A stretch of DNA of 64,000 nucleotides from Pseudomonas farsensis (GTDB lineage: Bacteria > Pseudomonadota > Gammaproteobacteria > Pseudomonadales > Pseudomonadaceae): NCBI RefSeq assembly GCF_014268805.2, contig NZ_JABWRF020000002.1:1-64000 (forward strand), given 5' to 3'. A program made the translations under genes and the position numbers. Numbering within the stretch: the first letter of the stretch is position 1; every line of letters begins with the position of its first letter. The notes under the pieces are model-generated. The model made no database searches. It had not been told where the DNA came from and saw only the letters and a program-made list of their open reading frames with translations. Positions 18,393-30,157 of this stretch are shown in pieces.

Positions 18393-20327
18393 TTACGCCC
18401 TGAACTGCCCCAGGCTCGCCCGCAACTGCGCAGCCAGGTCATCCAGCACCTTGCTGCTGGCAGTGGTCTGCATCACCACTTCAGCCGAACGCTCAGCCTG
18501 GGCATGGATATTCTCCACCCGCCCCCGCACCGCCTGCGCGCCATGCGCCTGCTGCTCGGCCGCGCGGGTGGCCAGGCCAATGGCCGCATGCACCTGCTCC
18601 ACCGCGGCCTGCACCGACTGCTGCCGGCGCTCGTTGTCACGCAGCACCAGCAGCCCTTCGCTGGCCTGGCGCCCGGCCTGGCCGATGGTCGCCACCGCCT
18701 CCTTGGCCCCTTGTTGCAGCGCGGTGATGTGCGACTGGATATCGCCGGTGGAGCTTTGTGTCTTGCTGGCTAGCGCGCGCACTTCGTCGGCCACCACCGC
18801 AAAGCCTCGCCCAGTCTCGCCGGCACGGGCCGCTTCGATGGCCGCGTTGAGCGCCAACAGGTTGGTCTGCTCGGCAATACCGTGGATCACCGTCAGCACC
18901 ACTTCGATCTGCTCGCTCTGCTTGGCCAAGCGCTCGATCACCTGCGAGCCCGATTGCACCTCGCCGGCCAGGTTTTCGATCAACCGCGCCAGTTGCGTCG
19001 ACGCCACGCTGTTTTCATCGGTGGCCTGGCGGATATCCACAACCTGCTGCAACGCCGCCTGCATGGCATGGCTTTCAGCCTGGGCCTCATCGGCCATGCT
19101 CGACAGATCACGCAGGCTGGCCGCCACTTCGTCACGCTGCAGGGCAGCGGCGGCATCGGCACCGGCGTTGCGCTGGGCCATGCTGCCGATCTCGACGCCG
19201 GTGCGCTGGGCCACTTCACCGGCCTCGCGCACGATGGGCTGGAGCTTGTCGACGAAGCGGTTCACGGCCGAAGCCATGTCGCCGATCTCGTCACGGCTGT
19301 CCAGCGTCACCCGCTTGGTCAGGTCGCCCTCGCCCGCCGCCAGGTCATTGAGCGCAGTAATCAGCAGCCGCAGCTTGCTCAGTACGCGCCGGCCCAGCAC
19401 CACGGCCACCACCAGCAACACGCCAAGGCCCACCAGCACCAGACCCAGCCCGATGCGCCAGCGCAGCTCGCCAGCGGCATCGCGGACGGTTTGCGCGGTG
19501 TTGGCCTGCATCGCCGTGGCGCTGTTCTGCGCCGTCTCCAGGCGTGCACGCAGGGCCTTGCCGCTGTCGGCGGCAGCCGCCACCAGGCTGTCGCCAACCA
19601 GTTGCTCGCCGCTGGCGATCAGCGCAGTGAAGCGCTGGTCGAGCGCCTTGAGCTGCTGGTCGACGCTTGCAGTAGAGACGCCCATCAGCACCTTGCCGAT
19701 TTCCACGCCATTGGGGCTGATCGGTGCTTCGACGAAGTACACCGACGGGTCGTTGCGCGCCGCGTCGATGACTTTGTCCAGCGCACGCTCGCCCTGCCCT
19801 TTGGCCATCAACGCTTCGTTTATCGGGTTTTGCCGGTTGAGGTAGCGGGTCAGGTGCTGGCCCTCGGCGTCGTTGTAGATCACGAACAACACATTGGGGT
19901 TGCGCTGGGCGCGGCGGGCGAAGTCCGAAAGCATGGGCACGTCGTTGTCCCAGATCGCCCGAGGCGCCACCGAGGCAAGCAGCTCGGCCATGTCGTTGGC
20001 CGACTCCTTGAGGGTTTGTTCAAGGGTGGCGCGCAATTGCAGCTGTTCGTCATGCAGCCGCTCGGAAAGGCCTGCGCTCAAGCGCTGGCGGGTACTTGCC
20101 GAGAGGCTGTCGAGGCCGGCGCGAACATCCTTGCCGGCCTGCTCAAGCTCCGTGGCCAATTGCCGGGTATCGTTACCCAAACGCTGATCAAGATCCGCTT
20201 CAAGCGCCGTGACCGTGCTCCGAGTCAGGGCAACTGCAACCAGCACTTGCACCAAAAGAGCGATACCAAGCGCAACAAACACAGGCCGCAACAGGCGGCT
20301 TCGTAACAATGAAAGGATGGCAGACAC
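18393..20327 (-). CDS. Methyl-accepting chemotaxis protein
   Basis: This 644-residue membrane chemoreceptor has TM1 at about residues 12-35 and a large periplasmic ligand-binding region (about 36-290) rich in helices. TM2 follows ([21 protein letters not shown]), then a HAMP domain ([19 protein letters not shown]). The cytoplasmic signalling hairpin tip reads [20 protein letters not shown] and continues [15 protein letters not shown]. The ligand class is not recognisable by eye. It is a single gene; a FliA-like -10 lies upstream. It would couple through CheW/CheA, which are not in this window. Confidence 0.93.
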   Translation of the reverse strand: MSAILSLLRSRLLRPVFVALGIALLVQVLVAVALTRSTVTALEADLDQRLGNDTRQLATELEQAGKDVRAGLDSLSASTRQRLSAGLSERLHDEQLQLRATLEQTLKESANDMAELLASVAPRAIWDNDVPMLSDFARRAQRNPNVLFVIYNDAEGQHLTRYLNRQNPINEALMAKGQGERALDKVIDAARNDPSVYFVEAPISPNGVEIGKVLMGVSTASVDQQLKALDQRFTALIASGEQLVGDSLVAAAADSGKALRARLETAQNSATAMQANTAQTVRDAAGELRWRIGLGLVLVGLGVLLVVAVVLGRRVLSKLRLLITALNDLAAGEGDLTKRVTLDSRDEIGDMASAVNRFVDKLQPIVREAGEVAQRTGVEIGSMAQRNAGADAAAALQRDEVAASLRDLSSMADEAQAESHAMQAALQQVVDIRQATDENSVASTQLARLIENLAGEVQSGSQVIERLAKQSEQIEVVLTVIHGIAEQTNLLALNAAIEAARAGETGRGFAVVADEVRALASKTQSSTGDIQSHITALQQGAKEAVATIGQAGRQASEGLLVLRDNERRQQSVQAAVEQVHAAIGLATRAAEQQAHGAQAVRGRVENIHAQAERSAEVVMQTTASSKVLDDLAAQLRASLGQFRA

Positions 20328-20414
20328 GTGTAATCCCTCGTGTTTCTGGAGCCATTACTTTGATGGCATCCGCAGACTATTCTTACAGCAAGGGTTGTGC
20401 CTGAAACAGCAGGT

Positions 20415-20422
20415 ATATCGGC
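20415..20422 (-). promoter_or_regulatory. Possible FliA (sigma-28) -10 element for the chemoreceptor gene
   Basis: GCCGATAT on the minus strand resembles the sigma-28 -10 GCCGATAA, about 90 bp before the chemoreceptor start. A TAAA lies upstream but at 19 bp rather than the usual 15, so the call is weak. Confidence 0.3.
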
Positions 20423-20451
20423 CAATAGCTGGAGTCATCGCTTTAAACCCT

Positions 20452-20552
20452 ATCGCAGGCTGTCGCCAGCTCCCACAGAGACCGCCCCCCCCCCGGCCGC
20501 GATAACGATGCCTGGCGCAGAACCCTGTGGGAGCTGGCGACAGCCTGCGATT
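20452..20552. repeat. Inverted pair of type-B REP units with a run of ten C
   Basis: ATCGCAGGCTGTCGCCAGCT at the left and AGCTGGCGACAGCCTGCGAT at the right form an inverted pair. An uninterrupted run of ten C (20485-20494) lies in the loop. The pair occupies the gap between the chemoreceptor and purA genes. Confidence 0.8.
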
Positions 20553-20570
20553 AGCCCACCCAGGCGCCGA

Positions 20571-20607
20571 AACGAAAAACGCCGCGCCCCTTGCGGGACG
20601 CGGCGTT
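20571..20607 (-). terminator. Rho-independent terminator of purA
   Basis: On the minus strand AACGCCGCGTCCC-GCAA-GGGGCGCGGCGTT is followed by TTTCGTTT. It lies about 20 bp after the purA stop. Confidence 0.88.
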
Positions 20608-20627
20608 GGATCAACGCAGAACGCGGA

Positions 20628-21974
<1,347 letters not shown>

Positions 21975-23162
21975 TCAATGGGTCAGCGGCAGTACCTGCC
22001 AGCGCCCTTCTTGCTGAATCAATTGACGATCACAATCCGCCTCGAAGGCAGCACTCAGCGGCTGGCCAGGCAGAGCCTGGACCACACGCTGGCCCTCGTT
22101 ACGCAACTGGCAGACCTGCTGCCAGAGGGCCGTATCGCTGCTGTCGGGCATCCAGATGCCACCGGCCGGCAACACGACCTCTGCTCGCCCCAGTGTGACC
22201 AGGGTCTTCAAATCTGTTGAGAAACCAGTCGCCGGGCGCGCCCGGCCAAAGTCAGCGCCGATGTCGTCGTAGCGACCGCCCTGGGCAATCGACGAACCGA
22301 CCCCAGGCACGAACACCGCGAATACCACGCCGGTGTGGTAGTTGTAGCCGCGCAGCTCGCCGAGGTCGAAGTACAGCGGCAGCTGCGGGTAGCGCGCCGC
22401 CAGGCGATCGGCAATGGCCAGCAGGTCGTCCAGTGCAGCCAGCACGCTGGCCGGGGCACGGCCCAGGCGTACACGGGCCTCGGCCAGCACTTCACGGCCA
22501 CCGCACAGCTCGCACAGGGCGCGCAGCATGTTGCCGGTGTCTTTTGGCAGGTCGGCGGTCAGTGCCTGTACTTCATCGACGGCCTTGCGCTGCAGGGCGT
22601 CGAACAGCTGCTGCTCGACCGCACCCGAAAGGCCAGCGGCGCGGGCCAGGCCGCGGTAGATACCGACATGGCCAAGGTCCATGTGCACATCTGCCACATC
22701 GGTGAGCTGCAGCGTGGTCAGCATCAGGCTGATGACTTCGACATCGCTGCTTGGGCTGGCATCGCCGTACAACTCGGCGCCCAGTTGGATCGGGCTGCGC
22801 GAGGTGGACAGGGCACGCGGTTCTGCGTGCAGTACGCTGCCGGCGTAGCACAGGCGGCTCGGGCCCTCATGACGCAGGGTATGGGCATCGATACGCGCTA
22901 CCTGCGGGGTGAAGTCGGCACGAAAGCCCATCAGGCGGCCGGACTGCGGGTCTACCACCTTGAAGGTGCGCTGATCCAGGTCCTGGCCGGCGCCGGTGAG
23001 CAGCGATTCCAGGTACTCGATATGCGGAGTGACGACCAGTTCGTAACCCCAACTCTGGAACAGGTCCAACACCTGACGCCGCGCGATCTCGATACGCGCC
23101 GCCTCAGGTGGCAGTACTTCCTCGATGCCATCTGGCAGTAGCCAGCGGTCTACCGTTGCCAT
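21975..23162 (-). CDS. hisZ: ATP phosphoribosyltransferase regulatory subunit
   Basis: The 395-residue protein is a class II aminoacyl-tRNA-synthetase-like paralogue that activates short-form HisG, first enzyme of histidine synthesis. It begins [20 protein letters not shown] and has the HisRS-like motif 2 ([15 protein letters not shown]) and [20 protein letters not shown]. The tRNA-binding domain of HisRS is absent, which fits HisZ. Start ATG 23162 is chosen; AGGGGAA lies upstream. It is followed by purA in the usual Pseudomonas order. Confidence 0.95.
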   Translation of the reverse strand: MATVDRWLLPDGIEEVLPPEAARIEIARRQVLDLFQSWGYELVVTPHIEYLESLLTGAGQDLDQRTFKVVDPQSGRLMGFRADFTPQVARIDAHTLRHEGPSRLCYAGSVLHAEPRALSTSRSPIQLGAELYGDASPSSDVEVISLMLTTLQLTDVADVHMDLGHVGIYRGLARAAGLSGAVEQQLFDALQRKAVDEVQALTADLPKDTGNMLRALCELCGGREVLAEARVRLGRAPASVLAALDDLLAIADRLAARYPQLPLYFDLGELRGYNYHTGVVFAVFVPGVGSSIAQGGRYDDIGADFGRARPATGFSTDLKTLVTLGRAEVVLPAGGIWMPDSSDTALWQQVCQLRNEGQRVVQALPGQPLSAAFEADCDRQLIQQEGRWQVLPLTH

Positions 23163-23342
23163 TACGCCATTTCCCCTCTGGTCCGGGCGGCCTGCACCAT
23201 GGCGAGCCGTGAGTAAAGCAGGCACTGGCCACTACAACGGGCAGCACTGATCCCAGCGCAACCACCGTAGCCAATACCCTCGAATAGCCTTGCGCACTGC
23301 CAGGATCCGCGATTGGGCGCTGCCCAATTGACCTTGCAGACG

Positions 23343-23367
23343 CAAAAAAGCCGGGAATTTCCCGGCT
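23343..23367 (-). terminator. Terminator between hflC and hisZ
   Basis: On the minus strand AGCCGGG-AAATT-CCCGGCT is followed by TTTTTT. A second hairpin without a T-run (23402-23432, CCCCGCCTGGC pairing with GCCAGGCGGGG) lies between it and the hflC stop. Thus hisZ-purA probably have a separate promoter in 23163-23342. Confidence 0.85.
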
Positions 23368-23452
23368 GCCGCATCATACACCCCTTTTCATTCAGGATGC
23401 ACCCCGCCTGGCGTTTTAGCTGCCAGGCGGGGCACCCGTCATGCGAGCAACA

Positions 23453-24322
23453 TCAGGGCTTGCTCTTGTCCAGGTACCGGAAGAACTCGTTCTTCGGGTC
23501 CAGGATCAGCACGTCGCTCTTGTTCGAGAAGCTCTCGCGGTAGGCCTGCAGGCTACGGTAGAACGCATAGAAGTCAGCGTCCTGGGTGTAGGCCTTGGCA
23601 TAGATGGAGGCCGCCTCGGCGTCGCCATCACCACGGGTTTCTTCTGCTTCACGATACGCTTCGGCCAGCAGCACACGGCGCTGACGGTCGGCGTCGGCAC
23701 GGATACCTTCAGCCAGCTCGTTACCTTTGGCACGGTGCTCGCGGGCTTCACGCTCACGCTCGGTGCTCATACGGTCGAACACGCTGCGGTTGACTTCCTT
23801 GGGCAGGTCGATGGCCTTGACCCGCACATCGACAACCTCGATGCCCAGCTCTTTGCTGGCCATGCGGTTGAGCGAAGCCGTGATGTCAGCCATCAGCGCG
23901 TCACGCTCACCCGACACGACTTCGTGCAGGGTGCGCTTGCCGAACTGGTCACGCAGGCCGCTTTCCAGACGACGCGACAGACGCTCGTCGGCGATCTGCT
24001 TCATGCCGGAAGTAGCGGTGTAGAAACGCTCGGCATCCTTGACCCGCCACTTGGCGTAGGCGTCGACCATCACGGCTTTTTTCTCAAGGGTCAGGAACCG
24101 TTGAGTCGGCGCGTCGAGGGTCATCAGGCGGGCGTCGAACTTGCGCACCTGGTTCACATACGGAACCTTCACATGCAGGCCAGGCTGGACATCGGCCTTG
24201 ACCACGCGACCGAACTGCAGCAGTACCGCGCGTTCGGTTTGCGAAACGATGTAGAAGCAGTTCCAGGCAGCGATACCCAGCACCACGGCGCCAATCAGGG
24301 CGAACAGCGATTTATTGCTCAT
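23453..24322 (-). CDS. hflC: HflC, SPFH-family modulator of FtsH protease
   Basis: The 289-residue protein has one N-terminal membrane anchor (LFALIGAVVLGIAAWNCFYIV) and a periplasmic SPFH/band-7 domain. Family segments include FTQRAVLLQFGRVV-type SQTERAVLLQFGRVVKADVQ, VDAYAKWRVKDAERFY and DVRVKAIDLPKEVNRSVFDR. With HflK it forms the large complex that restrains FtsH. It starts one base inside the hflK stop (TGATG), so translation is coupled. Confidence 0.97.
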   Translation of the reverse strand: MSNKSLFALIGAVVLGIAAWNCFYIVSQTERAVLLQFGRVVKADVQPGLHVKVPYVNQVRKFDARLMTLDAPTQRFLTLEKKAVMVDAYAKWRVKDAERFYTATSGMKQIADERLSRRLESGLRDQFGKRTLHEVVSGERDALMADITASLNRMASKELGIEVVDVRVKAIDLPKEVNRSVFDRMSTEREREAREHRAKGNELAEGIRADADRQRRVLLAEAYREAEETRGDGDAEAASIYAKAYTQDADFYAFYRSLQAYRESFSNKSDVLILDPKNEFFRYLDKSKP

Positions 24323-25512
24323 CAGCGGCTCTCCCTCGAACGCAGCGGCGGTTGTTGTTGCAGTTCCTGGGCAGCAGCGCGCGCAGCGGCGTCATTGTTG
24401 GCCGACGGCGCGGTGCTCGCGGCCGGTGCTGCAGCGTTGCGGCCGGCTTCAACCATTTTGTCCAGCGGCAGGTAGAGCAGGTTGTTCTGCCCGTCCTTGG
24501 TTGCCACCATGACTTTGCTGGAGTTGCTGTAAACCTCCTGCATGGTCTCAAGGTACAGACGCTGACGGGTCACGTCCGGCGCCTTGCGGTACTCGCTGTA
24601 CAGCTTGCTGAAGCGGTCGGCTTCACCTTTGGCGCGGGCGATGACTTCATCGCGGTAGCCATTGGCGTCCTCGATGATGCGCTGCGCCTGACCACGGGCC
24701 TCGGGGACCACGCCGTTGGCGTAGGACTCGGCCTGGTTGCGGGCACGCTGCTCGTCTTCACGGGCACGGATCACGTCATCGAAGGCTTCCTGCACTTCAC
24801 GCGGGGCTGCCGCGCTCTGTACGTTCACCTGGGTAACGGTGATACCGGTACGGTAGGTGTCGAGGAAACGCTGCAGACGCTCGCGGATATCCACGGCCAT
24901 TTGCTCACGACCTTCGGTCAGCACCTGGTCCATCGAGGTGGAACCCACCACGTGGCGCAGGGCGCTGTCGGTGGCATGCTGCAAGCTGACTTCCGGCTGG
25001 TCGACGTTAAGCACGAAGTCCTGCAGGTTGCTGATGCGGTACTGCACGGTCAGCGGCACTTCGACGATGTTCTCGTCTTCGGTGAGCATCTGGCCCTGCT
25101 TGGTGTAGGCACGCTCGCGGGTCACGTTTTCCATGAACTTGCGATCGATCGGCGGGAAATAGATATTCAGGCCGGGACCGACGGTTTCGTGGTACTTGCC
25201 GAAGCGCAGCACGACGGCCTGCTCCTGCTCGTCTACCACGTACACGGCGTTGTACAGCCAGATAGCCGCCAGTACCGCCAGGCCGATGCCCAGCAAGCCG
25301 TAGCCGCCACCCTTGCCGATGTTGCGGTCGCCGCCGCCACCGCCTCTTTTTTTGCCGCTGCCGAACATGCCATTGAGGCTGTCCTGCAGTTTGCGGAAGG
25401 CCTCGTCCAGATCCGGTGGGCCTTTTTTATCGCCACCGCCGCCGCCGCCACCGCGACGACCGCCCCAGGGATCCTGATTGTTCGAGTTGCCACCCGGCTC
25501 ATTCCAAGCCAT
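24322..25512 (-). CDS. hflK: HflK, SPFH-family modulator of FtsH protease
   Basis: The 396-residue protein begins MAWNEPGGNSNNQDPWGGRR, a Gly-rich cytoplasmic N-terminus with runs of glycine. The membrane segment GLLGIGLAVLAAIWLYNAVY is near residue 80, followed by the SPFH domain (VDEQEQAVVLRFGKYHETVG). An Ala/Gln-rich tail ends it. GGAG lies 8 nt before ATG 25512, which favours this start over one 12 codons upstream. The HflKC pair surrounds FtsH at the inner membrane. Confidence 0.97.
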   Translation of the reverse strand: MAWNEPGGNSNNQDPWGGRRGGGGGGGDKKGPPDLDEAFRKLQDSLNGMFGSGKKRGGGGGDRNIGKGGGYGLLGIGLAVLAAIWLYNAVYVVDEQEQAVVLRFGKYHETVGPGLNIYFPPIDRKFMENVTRERAYTKQGQMLTEDENIVEVPLTVQYRISNLQDFVLNVDQPEVSLQHATDSALRHVVGSTSMDQVLTEGREQMAVDIRERLQRFLDTYRTGITVTQVNVQSAAAPREVQEAFDDVIRAREDEQRARNQAESYANGVVPEARGQAQRIIEDANGYRDEVIARAKGEADRFSKLYSEYRKAPDVTRQRLYLETMQEVYSNSSKVMVATKDGQNNLLYLPLDKMVEAGRNAAAPAASTAPSANNDAAARAAAQELQQQPPLRSRESR

Positions 25513-25608
25513 AGCGCTCTCCATCTGATAAAGCAAAGACGCGCCCACGGCGCGCCGTCCAATGCTACAGAATGCCTGTCACAGCTGCCCGGCGACCTCG
25601 ACGAGCAT

Positions 25609-26910
25609 TTATTGCAAAGTGTGTTGCTCGACAAACACTTGCGGCTCCATGCCTTCGCGGCTGACCAAGCGGTTGAGTTCCACCCTGGGCAGTCGCACGC
25701 TCAGCAGGCTGCGCCCTTCTTCATCGTGCTCTTCGCTCTGCACCGCCCCCAAGGCAAAGAATTGCGCGCGCAAGCGGGCAAAACGCTGCTCAAGACACAG
25801 GGTGGCGACAAACAGATCATTGCCCAGCAGTTCGGCAACCGCCTGCCCCACCAGCTCCAGGCCGCGCCCATCACGGGCCGACACCCAGACCCGCTGCGGC
25901 TTGCCGTCGGCATCGCGCTGAATCTGCGGCTCGACGCCTTCAAGCAGGTCGAGTTTGTTATACACCTCAAGGATCGGCAAGCCTTCAGCACCGATCTCGC
26001 CCAACACCGCCAGCACCTGTTCGATCTGCTCCATGCGCTCAGGCTCATGGGCGTCGATGACGTGCAGCAGAAGGTCGGAGTTGCTCGACTCTTCGAGCGT
26101 AGCCCGAAATGCCTCGACCAGCTTGTGCGGCAGGTGGCGGATGAAGCCCACGGTATCGGCCAGCACGATCGGCCCAAGGTCCGCCAGTTCAAGCCGGCGC
26201 AGCGTGGGGTCGAGGGTGGCGAACAGCTGGTCGGCGGCGTACACATCGGAATGCGTCAGCGCGTTGAACAGCGTCGACTTGCCGGCGTTGGTGTAGCCGA
26301 CCAGCGATACCGAAGGGATGTCGGCGCGCTTGCGCCCACGGCGAGCCTGCTCGCGCTGGCTGCGCACCTTCTCCAGGCGCCCTTTGATCTGGCGCAGACG
26401 CACCCGCAACAGGCGGCGGTCGGTTTCGAGCTGGGTTTCACCCGGGCCGCGCAGGCCAATACCCCCTTTTTGCCGCTCAAGGTGGGTCCAGCCGCGTACC
26501 AGCCGCGTGCTCATGTGCTCAAGCTGGGCCAGTTCGACCTGCAGCTTGCCTTCGTGAGTACGCGCCCGCTGGGCGAAGATATCGAGGATCAGCCCGGTGC
26601 GATCCAGCACGCGACACTCGAAGACGCGCTCGAGGTTGCGTTCCTGGCTGGGCGTGAGGGTGTGATTGAAAATCACAAGGTCGGCTTCAGCAGTTTTGAC
26701 CAGGTCGCGTAGCTCTTCGACCTTGCCGCTGCCGATCAGAAACTTGGCGGAGGGCTGATGCCGCGTCACTGTCAACAGCGAGACGATATCGGCTCCGGCC
26801 GACAACGCCAGCTCCTGAAACTCCTGCGGGTCTTCGCGCGCCTCAGGGTTCTGACCTTCCAAGTGAACGAGCAACGCCCGCTCACCACCACCGTGGCGCT
26901 CAAAGAACAA
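25609..26910 (-). CDS. hflX: Ribosome-associated GTPase HflX
   Basis: The 433-residue protein has the HflX N-terminal domain (FLIGSGKVEELRDLV, VIFNHTLTPSQERNLER, DRTGLILDIFAQRARTHEGK) and then the G domain: G1 GYTNAGKSTLFN, G3 DTVGFIRHLP, G4 NKLD. HflX splits stalled 70S ribosomes, especially after heat stress (known from E. coli). It lies 15 bp after hfq and about 96 bp before hflK in the classic hfq-hflX-hflK-hflC order. Confidence 0.97.
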   Translation of the reverse strand: MFFERHGGGERALLVHLEGQNPEAREDPQEFQELALSAGADIVSLLTVTRHQPSAKFLIGSGKVEELRDLVKTAEADLVIFNHTLTPSQERNLERVFECRVLDRTGLILDIFAQRARTHEGKLQVELAQLEHMSTRLVRGWTHLERQKGGIGLRGPGETQLETDRRLLRVRLRQIKGRLEKVRSQREQARRGRKRADIPSVSLVGYTNAGKSTLFNALTHSDVYAADQLFATLDPTLRRLELADLGPIVLADTVGFIRHLPHKLVEAFRATLEESSNSDLLLHVIDAHEPERMEQIEQVLAVLGEIGAEGLPILEVYNKLDLLEGVEPQIQRDADGKPQRVWVSARDGRGLELVGQAVAELLGNDLFVATLCLEQRFARLRAQFFALGAVQSEEHDEEGRSLLSVRLPRVELNRLVSREGMEPQVFVEQHTLQ

Positions 26911-26925
26911 TGCAGGCTCCTACTT

Positions 26926-27186
26926 TCAAGCGTTACCTGGCTCGCTGTCGCCGTGCTCGCCATCAGTCGGGCTAGGCAGACGTACAGGACGGGCAGGCAC
27001 GACAGTGGAAATTGCGTGCTTGTAGACCATCTGGCTGACAGTGTTCTTCAGCAGCACAACGAACTGGTCAAACGATTCGATCTGGCCCTGCAGCTTGATG
27101 CCGTTTACCAGATAGATCGAAACCGGGACCTTTTCTTTTCTCAAGGTGTTCAAGTAAGGGTCTTGTAGCGAATGCCCTTTTGACAT
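26926..27186 (-). CDS. hfq: RNA chaperone Hfq
   Basis: The 86-residue protein starts [20 protein letters not shown]. Sm1 ([20 protein letters not shown]) and Sm2 (FVVLLKN...[12 protein letters not shown]) are complete, including the YKHA motif of the proximal U-binding face. It ends in a short Pro/Gly/acidic tail. Start ATG 27186 is chosen; an upstream in-frame Met would add a non-family extension. Hfq pairs small RNAs with mRNAs and in Pseudomonas works with Crc in catabolite repression. Confidence 0.98.
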   Translation of the reverse strand: MSKGHSLQDPYLNTLRKEKVPVSIYLVNGIKLQGQIESFDQFVVLLKNTVSQMVYKHAISTVVPARPVRLPSPTDGEHGDSEPGNA

Positions 27187-27279
27187 GTGCCGCACTCCTG
27201 TAAGGATCAATAATAAAAAAGTAATGAATTCAGTGATTCACACCGCCCGTCGAAAGACTGGACGGCGATGAGCAGGGAC

Positions 27280-28251
27280 TCAGCTCAATATGGAGACGCT
27301 TCCCAGGTATTTCAAGGTGCGGGACAGATTGTCGCAGGCCAGGCTATCGAGCCAATGCACATCGGACCAGCCACGCAGCCAGGTAAACTGCCGCTTGGCC
27401 AGCTGACGCGTAGCAATGATACCGCGTTCGCGCATCTCATTCTCATCCAGCGCGCCGTCGAGATACTCCCAGACCTGCCGATACCCCACTGCCCGTATAG
27501 ACGGCAGCCCCACGTGCAAGTCACTTCTGGCCCGCAACGATCGGACCTCGTCGACAAAGCCCTGTTCCAGCATCTGCGAAAATCGTAGCGCAATTCGCTC
27601 ATGCAGAACGTGACGATCTGCAGGGGCGATGGCGAGACTGGCCACAGTATAGGGCAAATGCCCGTTCGCGCCTGCGTCTGCGCCGCTACTTTGCGCCAAT
27701 TGACGCTGGCGGTGCGCGGTCATGCTCAGGCCGCTGACCCGGTACACCTCAAGTGCGCGAATCAGCCGCTGCGGGTCATTCGGATGGATGCGTGCCGCCG
27801 ACTCGGGGTCGACCTCGGCCAACTGCCGGTGCAGCTCGCCAAGCCCCAGGGCACGGGCCTGGGCCTCAAGCGAAGCACGCACTTCAGGGTCGGCCGGCGG
27901 CATGTCGGCCAGGCCTTCGAGCAACGCCTTGTAATACAGCATGGTGCCGCCGACCAGCAGCGGAATCTTGCCGCGCGCGGTGATTTCGGCCATGGCCGCC
28001 AGCGCATCGGTGCAGAATTGCTTGGCCGAATAGCTTTCGGCCGGGTCGATGATGTCGACCAGGCGGTGCGGATAGGCGGCGAGAATGTCCTTGGACGGTT
28101 TTGCGGTACCGATGTCCATGTCGCGGTAGACGAGCGCCGAGTCGACGCTGATCAGCTCGCACGGCAGCACCTTGGTCAGCTCGATGGCAAGGTCGGTCTT
28201 GCCGGCTGCGGTCGGGCCCATGAGGAAAATCGCCGGAGGCAGGCTGCTCAT
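27280..28251 (-). CDS. miaA: tRNA dimethylallyltransferase
   Basis: It transfers a dimethylallyl group to A37 of tRNAs reading UNN codons. The 323-residue protein has Walker [12 protein letters not shown] near the N-terminus, [17 protein letters not shown] and the [16 protein letters not shown] segment, all MiaA signatures. Start ATG 28251 ([12 protein letters not shown]) lies 1 bp from the mutL stop, so coupling is likely. The gap of 93 bp to hfq may hold an hfq promoter. Confidence 0.97.
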   Translation of the reverse strand: MSSLPPAIFLMGPTAAGKTDLAIELTKVLPCELISVDSALVYRDMDIGTAKPSKDILAAYPHRLVDIIDPAESYSAKQFCTDALAAMAEITARGKIPLLVGGTMLYYKALLEGLADMPPADPEVRASLEAQARALGLGELHRQLAEVDPESAARIHPNDPQRLIRALEVYRVSGLSMTAHRQRQLAQSSGADAGANGHLPYTVASLAIAPADRHVLHERIALRFSQMLEQGFVDEVRSLRARSDLHVGLPSIRAVGYRQVWEYLDGALDENEMRERGIIATRQLAKRQFTWLRGWSDVHWLDSLACDNLSRTLKYLGSVSILS

Positions 28252-28252
28252 G

Positions 28253-30157
28253 TCATCGCCCCCGCAGGAACAGCTTGTCGAGATCGTCCAGGCCCATCTG
28301 GGTCCAGGTCGGCCGGCCATGGTTGCACTGGCCGCTGCGCTCGGTGTTTTCCATGTCGCGCAGCAGCGCGTTCATCTCGGGGATGGCCAGGCGCCGGTTG
28401 GCACGCACCGCGCCGTGGCAGGCCATGGTGCCCAGCAGTTCGTTCAGGTGCGCCTGAATGCGGTCGCTGGTGCCGTACTCCATGAGGTCGGCCAGCACAT
28501 CCATCACCAGGCGGTTGGCCTCGGCCTGCTTGAGCAAGGCCGGGATCTGCCGGATGGCCAGGGTTTCCGGGCCAAGGCGCTGCAGCTCGAAGCCCAGGCG
28601 CTGGAACCACTGCGCGTGCTCTTCGGCGCAATCTGCTTCGCGCTGGCTCAGGGCCAACGTTTCGGGCACCAGCAGCGGCTGACCGCTAAGGCCCTCGCTG
28701 GCCATGGCCACCTTCAAACGCTCGTACATGATGCGCTCGTGGGCGGCGTGCATGTCCACCAGCACCAGGCCGACAGCGTTTTCAGCCAGTATGTAGATAC
28801 CCTTGAGCTGCGCCAGCGCGTAGCCCAGCGGCGGAATGTCGCCCTGGCTGTCCGGCAATGCTGACGCGGGGGCGGCAGTGCCGTTGGCCAGCGGCGCGTA
28901 GAACTCGCGATACACCGCCTGGCTTTCACCGCTGTTCAGCGGCTGTGCCGGGCGCGGCGTGTATTGATACTGGTAGCCGGCGCCGGCACCCGAAGAGGTG
29001 AACGGCTGCCGCGGCTCGCCTTGGGGCTGCTCCAGCACCGGCGAGGCCAGGCGCATCTCGCCCTGGGGCCCGAATTCACCGGCCTGCTGGCCACTGGGGC
29101 GGAGCATCTCGGTGGTTGCAGCGGGTGCCGCCAACTGGTCTTCGGGGCGCACATCAGCGAGGGCGCGGTGCAAGGTGCCGTACAGAAAGTCGTGCACCGA
29201 GCGCCCTTCACGGAAGCGCACTTCATGCTTGGTCGGGTGCACGTTGACGTCGACGCCTGTGGGGTCGAGTTCAAGAAACAGCACGAAGGTCGGGTGCCGG
29301 CCATTGAACAGCACGTCGCGATAAGCCTGGCGCACCGCATGGGCGACCAGTTTGTCGCGCACGGCGCGGCCATTGACGAAAAAGTACTGCAGGTCGGCCT
29401 GGCTGCGCGAGAAGGTCGGCAACCCAACCCAGCCCCACAGGCGCAAGCCATTGCGCTCGACATCAATGGGCAGCGCCTGCTCCAGGAAGCCGGGGCCGCA
29501 GATGGTGCCGACGCGCCGCGCGCGGGCCATGTCGTCGCCGGCCTCGTGCAGGCTGAAGACGGTCTTGCCGTTGTGGCGCAGGTGAAAGCCCACATCGAAG
29601 CGCGCCAGCGCCAGGCGCCGGATGACTTCCTGCAGGTGATCGAATTCGGTCTTCTCGGCCTTGAGGAACTTGCGCCGGGCCGGGGTATTGAAGAACAGGT
29701 CGCGCACTTCCACCGACGTGCCGACCGGGTGTGCGGCGGGCTGCACGCGCGGGACCATGTCGCGGCCCTCGGTTTCGACCTGCCAGGCCTCGGTGGCGTC
29801 GGCAGTGCGCGAGGTCATGGTCAGGCGCGCCACCGAGCTGATCGAGGCCAGCGCCTCCCCGCGAAAACCGAGGCTGAGCACGCCTTCGAGGTCTTCAAGT
29901 TCGCGGATTTTGCTGGTGGCATGGCGGGCCAGGGCCAGTGGCAGGTCATCAGCGGAGATACCGCTGCCGTTGTCACGTACCCGCAGCAGCTTCACGCCGC
30001 CCTGCTCGACCTCGACCTCGATGCGCCGGGCACCGGAGTCGAGGCTGTTTTCCAGCAGTTCCTTGGCCACCGACGCCGGCCGCTCGACGACTTCGCCCGC
30101 AGCAATCTGGTTGGCCAGCCGCGGGCTGAGCAGCTGGATGCGCGAGCCACCACTCAT
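28253..30157 (-). CDS. mutL: DNA mismatch repair protein MutL (nicking-endonuclease type)
   Basis: The 634-residue protein has the N-terminal GHKL ATPase: [20 protein letters not shown], the DNGSGI box and [12 protein letters not shown] variable linker (about 340-440) leads to the C-terminal dimerisation domain. That domain shows [12 protein letters not shown] near residue 474, fitting the DQHA(X)2E(X)4E metal motif of MutL endonucleases. This agrees with Pseudomonas lacking MutH. It overlaps the amiB stop by 4 bp. Confidence 0.97.
   Translation of the reverse strand: MSGGSRIQLLSPRLANQIAAGEVVERPASVAKELLENSLDSGARRIEVEVEQGGVKLLRVRDNGSGISADDLPLALARHATSKIRELEDLEGVLSLGFRGEALASISSVARLTMTSRTADATEAWQVETEGRDMVPRVQPAAHPVGTSVEVRDLFFNTPARRKFLKAEKTEFDHLQEVIRRLALARFDVGFHLRHNGKTVFSLHEAGDDMARARRVGTICGPGFLEQALPIDVERNGLRLWGWVGLPTFSRSQADLQYFFVNGRAVRDKLVAHAVRQAYRDVLFNGRHPTFVLFLELDPTGVDVNVHPTKHEVRFREGRSVHDFLYGTLHRALADVRPEDQLAAPAATTEMLRPSGQQAGEFGPQGEMRLASPVLEQPQGEPRQPFTSSGAGAGYQYQYTPRPAQPLNSGESQAVYREFYAPLANGTAAPASALPDSQGDIPPLGYALAQLKGIYILAENAVGLVLVDMHAAHERIMYERLKVAMASEGLSGQPLLVPETLALSQREADCAEEHAQWFQRLGFELQRLGPETLAIRQIPALLKQAEANRLVMDVLADLMEYGTSDRIQAHLNELLGTMACHGAVRANRRLAIPEMNALLRDMENTERSGQCNHGRPTWTQMGLDDLDKLFLRGR

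Noticed and set aside
24352..26712. Long + strand frame opposite hflK/hflX
   Set aside because: Antisense shadow; both minus-strand genes are complete and typical.
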